64,000 nt of DNA from Adhaeribacter terrigena (GTDB lineage Bacteria; Bacteroidota; Bacteroidia; Cytophagales; Hymenobacteraceae): NCBI RefSeq assembly GCF_016623615.1, contig NZ_JAEHFX010000001.1:930001-994000 (forward strand), read 5' to 3'. The translations under genes and the position numbers were made by a program. Shown piece by piece: positions 60,165-64,000 of the stretch (positions within the stretch are counted from its first letter, which is position 1; each line of letters begins with the position of its first letter). The notes beneath the pieces were generated by a model. That model had not been told where the DNA came from, did no database searches, and saw only the letters and a list, made by a program, of their open reading frames with translations.

Positions 60165-61034
60165 ATGGCCATGCAAGCAATTCCCGAATCTGAACTGATC
60201 TTAAATCCGGACGGAAGCGTTTATCATTTGAATTTATTGCCCGAACATATTTCTGGTACCATTATCACCGTCGGCGATCCGGAGCGGGTGGCCAAAGTGA
60301 GCAAATATTTCGATTCTATTGAGGTGGAAGTTGCGAAGCGGGAATTTATTACGCACACCGGCTATTACAAAGGCAAGCGCATAACCGTAATTTCTACCGG
60401 CATGGGCACCGATAACATCGATATCCTGATGAATGAGCTGGATGCGCTGGTCAATATCGATCTGCTGACCCGCCTTCCCGTAGCCGAAGAAGACCGCATT
60501 TCGCTGAATATTATTCGCATTGGTACTTCCGGCGCCTTGCAAACTACGGTGCCGTTGGGCGGCCACCTGGCTTCAGTTTATGGAATAGGTTTGGATAGTT
60601 TAATGGAATTTTACCCGCTGCAGCAAACCGCTTTCGAAAACGCTATCTCCCAGGGCCTGAAAACTGCTTTGAATCTGCCGTATGCGCCGTATTGTGTACA
60701 AGGTTCCGAAAAGCTGCGCCAGAAAATTGCCTTCGATATGATTCCGGGCAATACGCTTACCTGCCCGGGATTTTATGCGCCGCAGGGCCGGGTGTTGCGG
60801 GTGCCGCTTAAAAATGCGAACCTGATCCAGGATTACCATAATTTTGCGCACGAAGATTTTAAACTCACCAATTTCGAAATGGAAACGGCCGGTTATTACG
60901 CGTTGGGAAGATTATTAGGTCATGAAATGCTGTCGCTGAACGCGATCGTGGCCGACCGGATCAATCACCGCTTCGCCGAAAATGCCGACGAAACGATAAA
61001 TGATCTTATTCTGAAAGTGCTGGATCGGGTTTAA
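60165..61034 (+). CDS. Nucleoside phosphorylase (uridine phosphorylase-like)
   Basis: A 289-residue PNP/UDP-family enzyme that cleaves nucleosides with phosphate. The phosphate-site motif is ITVGDPERVAKVS, the nucleoside motifs are IRIGTSGAL and the late NFEMETAGYYALGRLLGH, where the Glu binds ribose 2'-OH. It is longer than typical UDP (about 253) and lacks the exact uridine signature, so the base specificity is open. It begins ATGGCCATG and the second Met is also possible. The stop codon starts a repeat arm. Confidence 0.87.
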   Translation: MAMQAIPESELILNPDGSVYHLNLLPEHISGTIITVGDPERVAKVSKYFDSIEVEVAKREFITHTGYYKGKRITVISTGMGTDNIDILMNELDALVNIDLLTRLPVAEEDRISLNIIRIGTSGALQTTVPLGGHLASVYGIGLDSLMEFYPLQQTAFENAISQGLKTALNLPYAPYCVQGSEKLRQKIAFDMIPGNTLTCPGFYAPQGRVLRVPLKNANLIQDYHNFAHEDFKLTNFEMETAGYYALGRLLGHEMLSLNAIVADRINHRFAENADETINDLILKVLDRV

Positions 61035-61174
61035 TTTTAATGGCTTAATTGTTTAATTGTTTAATGGTTAAGTGGGCTGTAGATAATCCGGGAAACGGTA
61101 TGCTTTCGCCTTTAAAAACTATAAAACAATTTAGCCATTCAACAATTAAACCATTCAGCCATAAAACAATTTAG
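61032..61174. repeat. Core repeat framed by inverted arms, stop codon to stop codon
   Basis: The left arm (61038-61079) begins at the phosphorylase TAA. The core GAAACGGTATGCTTTC is at 61092-61107 with a GCCTTTAAAAACT flank. The right arm (61121-61174) contains the stop codon of the convergent gene. The extended core is nearly the exact complement of the copy at 58727-58754. Confidence 0.85.
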
Positions 61175-61470
61175 TAAAATTCAACGCCGTTAATAGCGGC
61201 AATGGGTAAAGAAGAACCCGATTTCAGGATCACGTATTCTTTATCATAATCCCAGATGGTGGTGTTTACCCTTTTTTGTTCGCCGTCGGCGGTCATAAAG
61301 AAAATGTCTACTTTGCCGTGGTAAGCGTTTCCGAGTAAAGTGGCGCGGTGAATATCGTATTGGCGGCGTTTTTTGTCTTCGGGCGATACCAGAATATCTT
61401 CGCGGTTAAAACGCAGGTTCGGGATAAGTTCTTTTTCGATCAGCTCGGGCGAAGTGATAATGTATTCCAT
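61171..61470 (-). CDS. Small conserved protein, unknown function
   Basis: A 99-residue cytoplasmic protein, beta-rich in its second half (RRQYDIHRATLLGNAYHGKVDIFFMTADGEQKRVNTTIWDYDKEYVILKSGSSLPIAAINGVEFY). The pattern is consistent with a small conserved Bacteroidota family, but I cannot name it. It has no signal peptide. Its stop codon lies in the repeat arm. Confidence 0.7.
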   Translation of the reverse strand: MEYIITSPELIEKELIPNLRFNREDILVSPEDKKRRQYDIHRATLLGNAYHGKVDIFFMTADGEQKRVNTTIWDYDKEYVILKSGSSLPIAAINGVEFY

Positions 61471-61633
61471 GATCTGGTGCGGCTTAAAAGTGTGAGTGTA
61501 TCTGCTAATATAGTATTTACTTATATTAAACCAACGCCATCCTGCAATAAATTGTTTTATCGCGTTTGCAAAGTTTTTATCAAACCAAGGGCCTTTTGCG
61601 GGCAGTTTAGTTTTATTTTCATGCGTACACAGG

Positions 61634-61663
61634 CAGTTTTTTTGCCTGAAAGCATAGTGTTTT
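61634..61663. repeat. Dispersed core repeat, extended copy
   Basis: CAGTTTTTTTGCCT then GAAAGCATAGTGTTTT (61648-61663), in the leader region of the Fur-family gene. Confidence 0.75.
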
Positions 61664-61748
61664 TATTAATTTACGGCAGCACTTTCCAGAAATATGGGCC
61701 GGGTTATTTCAAATCTTTAAAATAAACCTTTCTACCAAAAATAACTGT

Positions 61749-61756
61749 TATCTTTG
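61749..61756 (+). promoter_or_regulatory. -7 box of the Fur-family gene
   Basis: TATCTTTG, only 12 nt before the ATG at 61769, so the leader would be very short (about 6 nt) or absent. Confidence 0.55.
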
Positions 61757-61768
61757 CACAGATCGCTT

Positions 61769-62242
61769 ATGGCATTAGATACAGTAAAATTTGAAGAGGT
61801 AAAAAAGATTTTTACCGCCTACCTCGAAAGCAAAGGTTTGCGTAAAACCCCGGAACGCTACGCTATTCTGGAGGAAATTTATTCGCGCACCGGCCATTTC
61901 GATGTAGAATCGCTGTATATCAGCATGAAAAATAAAAACTACCAGGTAAGCCGCGCTACGGTCTATAATACGTTAGACCTGCTGGTAGAAAACGACCTGG
62001 TAAGCAAACATCAGTTCGGTAAAAATCTGGCGCAATACGAAAAATCGTATGGTTACCGCCAGCACGATCACGTAATTTGCACCGAATGCCACAAAGTGGT
62101 AGAATTTTGTGATCCGCGCGTGCATCAGATCCAGACCATGGTAGGGGAGTTGCTGAATTTTCATATCTTGCATCACTCCTTAAACCTTTACGGAATTTGC
62201 GGCGATTGCCGCGCGAAGAATAACGCTGTACCAGTATCATGA
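61769..62242 (+). CDS. Fur-family transcriptional regulator
   Basis: A 157-residue metalloregulator. I use the ATG at 61769 ([13 protein letters not shown]) because a TTG at 61754 lies within the promoter box. The winged helix has [14 protein letters not shown] and the helix-turn-helix [15 protein letters not shown]. The metal site has [11 protein letters not shown] and CDPRVHQ; a second CxxC (CGDC) near the end binds structural zinc. It may be Fur or PerR/Zur; the metal ligand set alone does not decide. It overlaps the STAS gene by 4 nt. Confidence 0.9.
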   Translation: MALDTVKFEEVKKIFTAYLESKGLRKTPERYAILEEIYSRTGHFDVESLYISMKNKNYQVSRATVYNTLDLLVENDLVSKHQFGKNLAQYEKSYGYRQHDHVICTECHKVVEFCDPRVHQIQTMVGELLNFHILHHSLNLYGICGDCRAKNNAVPVS

Positions 62243-62586
62243 AAATAGAAAGTACCCTTCAGGATAATATCTTATATGTGCGTTTGCAGGGCGACCTGAT
62301 TGGCAACCCTGACTCTCAGCAATTAGTAGATCTGGTAAATTCCAAGATCAACGATTCGGTTATTCATTGCGCCGTAGATCTTTCTAAAGTGCGTTTCATA
62401 AACAGTAGTGGCATTGGCGTGCTGGTTTCTTTATTAACCAAGTTCCGTAACCGCGGCGGCGAACTGGTACTCATCAATCCTTCGGAACATATGCGCAAGC
62501 TACTAATCATAACGAAGCTGAACGCTATCTTTACGATAGCCGAAGACGACGCCTTCGCGGCGAAATTCCTGAAAGAATCGGTATAA
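62239..62586 (+). CDS. STAS domain anti-sigma factor antagonist
   Basis: A 115-residue single STAS domain. The phosphorylatable Ser is S56 or S57 in INSSGIGVL, and the N- and C-terminal helices match SpoIIAA-type antagonists. No kinase (RsbW-like) is nearby, so the partner is elsewhere. It is translationally coupled to the Fur-family gene through an ATGA overlap, an unusual pairing. Confidence 0.9.
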   Translation: MKIESTLQDNILYVRLQGDLIGNPDSQQLVDLVNSKINDSVIHCAVDLSKVRFINSSGIGVLVSLLTKFRNRGGELVLINPSEHMRKLLIITKLNAIFTIAEDDAFAAKFLKESV

Positions 62587-62587
62587 C

Positions 62588-62624
62588 AAAAAGCCTGGCT
62601 CCTAAAAAATGCTGGGCTTTTTAA
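62588..62624 (+). terminator. Probable terminator after STAS
   Basis: AAAAAGCC (62588-62595) and GGCTTTTT (62615-62622) pair around a 19-nt loop that may pair further inside. Confidence 0.55.
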
Positions 62625-62692
62625 CTTTATAAGTAACACATCCATCAACCATAAATCCGCAACGCGGAAATACTTAAGTTCTTACCAATAAA

Positions 62693-63961
62693 ATGGCAGT
62701 AGATATTCTGATTGGCCTCCAGTGGGGCGACGAAGGAAAAGGAAAAATTGTAGACGTTTTAGCTCCGAAGTACGATATTGTGGCCCGTTTCCAGGGCGGC
62801 CCGAACGCTGGCCACACCTTAGAGTTTGAAGGCACCAAGCACGTGTTGCACCAGATCCCTTCCGGTATCTTTCATCCGCACATTCAGAACATTATCGGCA
62901 ACGGCGTAGTTTTAGATCCGGTAGTTTTCCAGACCGAAATGGAGAAATTAACCGCCCGTGGCATTGATGCAGCCAAAAACCTGTACATCTCTAAAAAGAC
63001 CGCTTTAATTCTGCCATCGCACAAAGCCATCGATAAAGCTTCGGAAGAAGCGCTCGGCGAACAAAAGATCGGCTCTACCTTAAAAGGCATTGGTCCGACT
63101 TACCAGGATAAAGTTGGCCGCAACGGTTTACGCGTAGGCGATATTTTACTACCCGATTTCAAAGAACGCTACGAAGCAGCTAAAGCCCGTCACGCCAAAA
63201 TCGTAGGGTTTTTAGGCGGAAAACTCGAGATCGAAGAGCTGGAAAAACAATTCTTTGCCGCTGTAGATTATCTGCGCACGCTTAAACTCATCGATAGCGA
63301 ATACATGATCAACGAGGCCCTGAAGGCCGGTAAAAAAATTCTGGCCGAAGGTGCCCAAGGTTCTTTGCTGGATATAGACTTCGGAACCTATCCGTTCGTA
63401 ACTTCTTCCAATACCTTAGTAGCCGGCGCATGCACGGGTTTAGGCGTGGCTCCACGTCATATCGGCGAAGTGTACGGAATTTTCAAAGCTTATTGCACCC
63501 GCGTAGGAAGTGGCCCGTTCCCAACCGAACTGTTAGATGAAGTTGGCGAAGAGATCCGCAAAGCAGGCCGCGAGTTCGGTTCAACCACCGGTCGTCCGCG
63601 CCGATGCGGCTGGGTAGACCTGCCAACGCTGAAATATTCCATTATGTTGAACGGCGTAACGCAATTAAACATGATGAAAGCCGATGTACTGGATGATTTC
63701 GATGAAATTAAAGTGTGCACGCATTATAAAACTGCTTCCGGCGAAATCACCGATAAAGTACCACATCAGTTCGAGGCAGAAATTATGGAACCGGTTTACG
63801 TAACCATGAAAGGCTGGAAAACCGCCACTATGGAAACAGAAAGCTACAACCAGCTTCCCCAAGAGTTTTTAGAATACATTAGCTTTCTGGAGAAAGAACT
63901 GGAAGTAAGTATTAATATAGTATCAGTAGGGCCTGATCGTAAAAGCACGCTGATCAAGTAA
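62693..63961 (+). CDS. purA: Adenylosuccinate synthetase
   Basis: A 422-residue GTP-dependent enzyme that converts IMP and aspartate to adenylosuccinate, the first committed step to AMP. GDEGKGK (12-18) is the P-loop, with NAGHT following, IGTTLKGIGPTY-like IGSTLKGIGPTY in the middle and GSTTGRPRRCGWVDLP near 305. The length is typical. Confidence 0.97.
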   Translation: MAVDILIGLQWGDEGKGKIVDVLAPKYDIVARFQGGPNAGHTLEFEGTKHVLHQIPSGIFHPHIQNIIGNGVVLDPVVFQTEMEKLTARGIDAAKNLYISKKTALILPSHKAIDKASEEALGEQKIGSTLKGIGPTYQDKVGRNGLRVGDILLPDFKERYEAAKARHAKIVGFLGGKLEIEELEKQFFAAVDYLRTLKLIDSEYMINEALKAGKKILAEGAQGSLLDIDFGTYPFVTSSNTLVAGACTGLGVAPRHIGEVYGIFKAYCTRVGSGPFPTELLDEVGEEIRKAGREFGSTTGRPRRCGWVDLPTLKYSIMLNGVTQLNMMKADVLDDFDEIKVCTHYKTASGEITDKVPHQFEAEIMEPVYVTMKGWKTATMETESYNQLPQEFLEYISFLEKELEVSINIVSVGPDRKSTLIK

Positions 63962-63983
63962 TATTTACTTTAAACTCATAATT

Positions 63984-64000
63984 AAAACGCTACTGATTTT
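63984..64000. repeat. Core repeat at the window end
   Basis: AAAACGCTACTGATTTT, 23 nt after the purA stop. Confidence 0.6.

Noticed and set aside
1-64000. tRNA or rRNA genes
   Set aside because: I saw no cloverleaf with a T-loop GTTCGANTC motif and no conserved rRNA blocks on either strand.

Overview
The window looks like a chromosomal core region of a Bacteroidota bacterium of the order Cytophagales, probably near Hymenobacteraceae. The evidence is Bacteroidota promoters (a TAnnTTTG -7 box, in the best cases with TTG about 20 nt upstream), few Shine-Dalgarno sites, type IX secretion (T9SS) genes (porT behind ubiE/menG, PorE-like OmpA proteins, a secreted protease with a C-terminal sorting domain), and families typical of the phylum (DUF5606, DUF2851). 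I cannot name a genus. I see no rRNA, tRNA, CRISPR array, prophage or intact insertion sequence.

Layout. 1-600: end of a sensor kinase and its overlapping response regulator. 1-12 kb: stress and central metabolism (peroxiredoxin, acetyl-CoA synthetase, enoyl-CoA hydratase, aspartokinase, fructose bisphosphatase), a beta-barrel protein, DUF5606 and TonB-C proteins, and EngB. 12-19 kb: two PorE-like TPR/beta-propeller/OmpA proteins, then menG-porT. 19-30 kb: an SDR enzyme, a seven-haem cytochrome with TPRs, a VOC protein, an esterase, cytidine deaminase, a saccharopine-dehydrogenase-like enzyme, TrmN6, RNase HI, a large unknown secreted protein and MsrB. 30-46 kb: a T9SS-exported subtilase, lipoproteins, NdpA-like and TfoX-N proteins, an M1 peptidase, a phosphoesterase/nucleotidyltransferase pair, MarC, a class V aminotransferase, AroQ and XerD. 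46-54 kb: PyrD, FtsK, LolA, an HNH-AP2 protein and PyrF. 54-59 kb: DUF2851 and a surface-polysaccharide cluster (membrane protein, NeuD/PglD-like acyltransferase, O-antigen ligase). 59-64 kb: TrhO, nucleoside phosphorylase, a Fur-STAS pair and PurA.

The most striking signal lies between the genes. About 45 copies of a short palindromic element (core close to AAAACSSTASCGTTTT, often preceded by ACTTTTTCAGG) are scattered through the 64 kb, mostly at gene ends. Several sit at the centre of larger structures whose two arms are inverted arrays of degenerate 7-11 bp repeats. Arms or cores often contain, or begin at, the stop codon of the adjacent gene. A few copies lie in frame inside coding sequence (FtsK linker, subtilase Ig-like region, M1 peptidase). 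This behaves like a dispersed repeat system that colonises gene 3' ends; I do not recognise it as a named family.

Several AT-rich small genes for lipoproteins or membrane proteins (1769-2428, 6084-6551, 33871-34446, 45617-45922) interrupt the GC-richer core genes and look like later arrivals.
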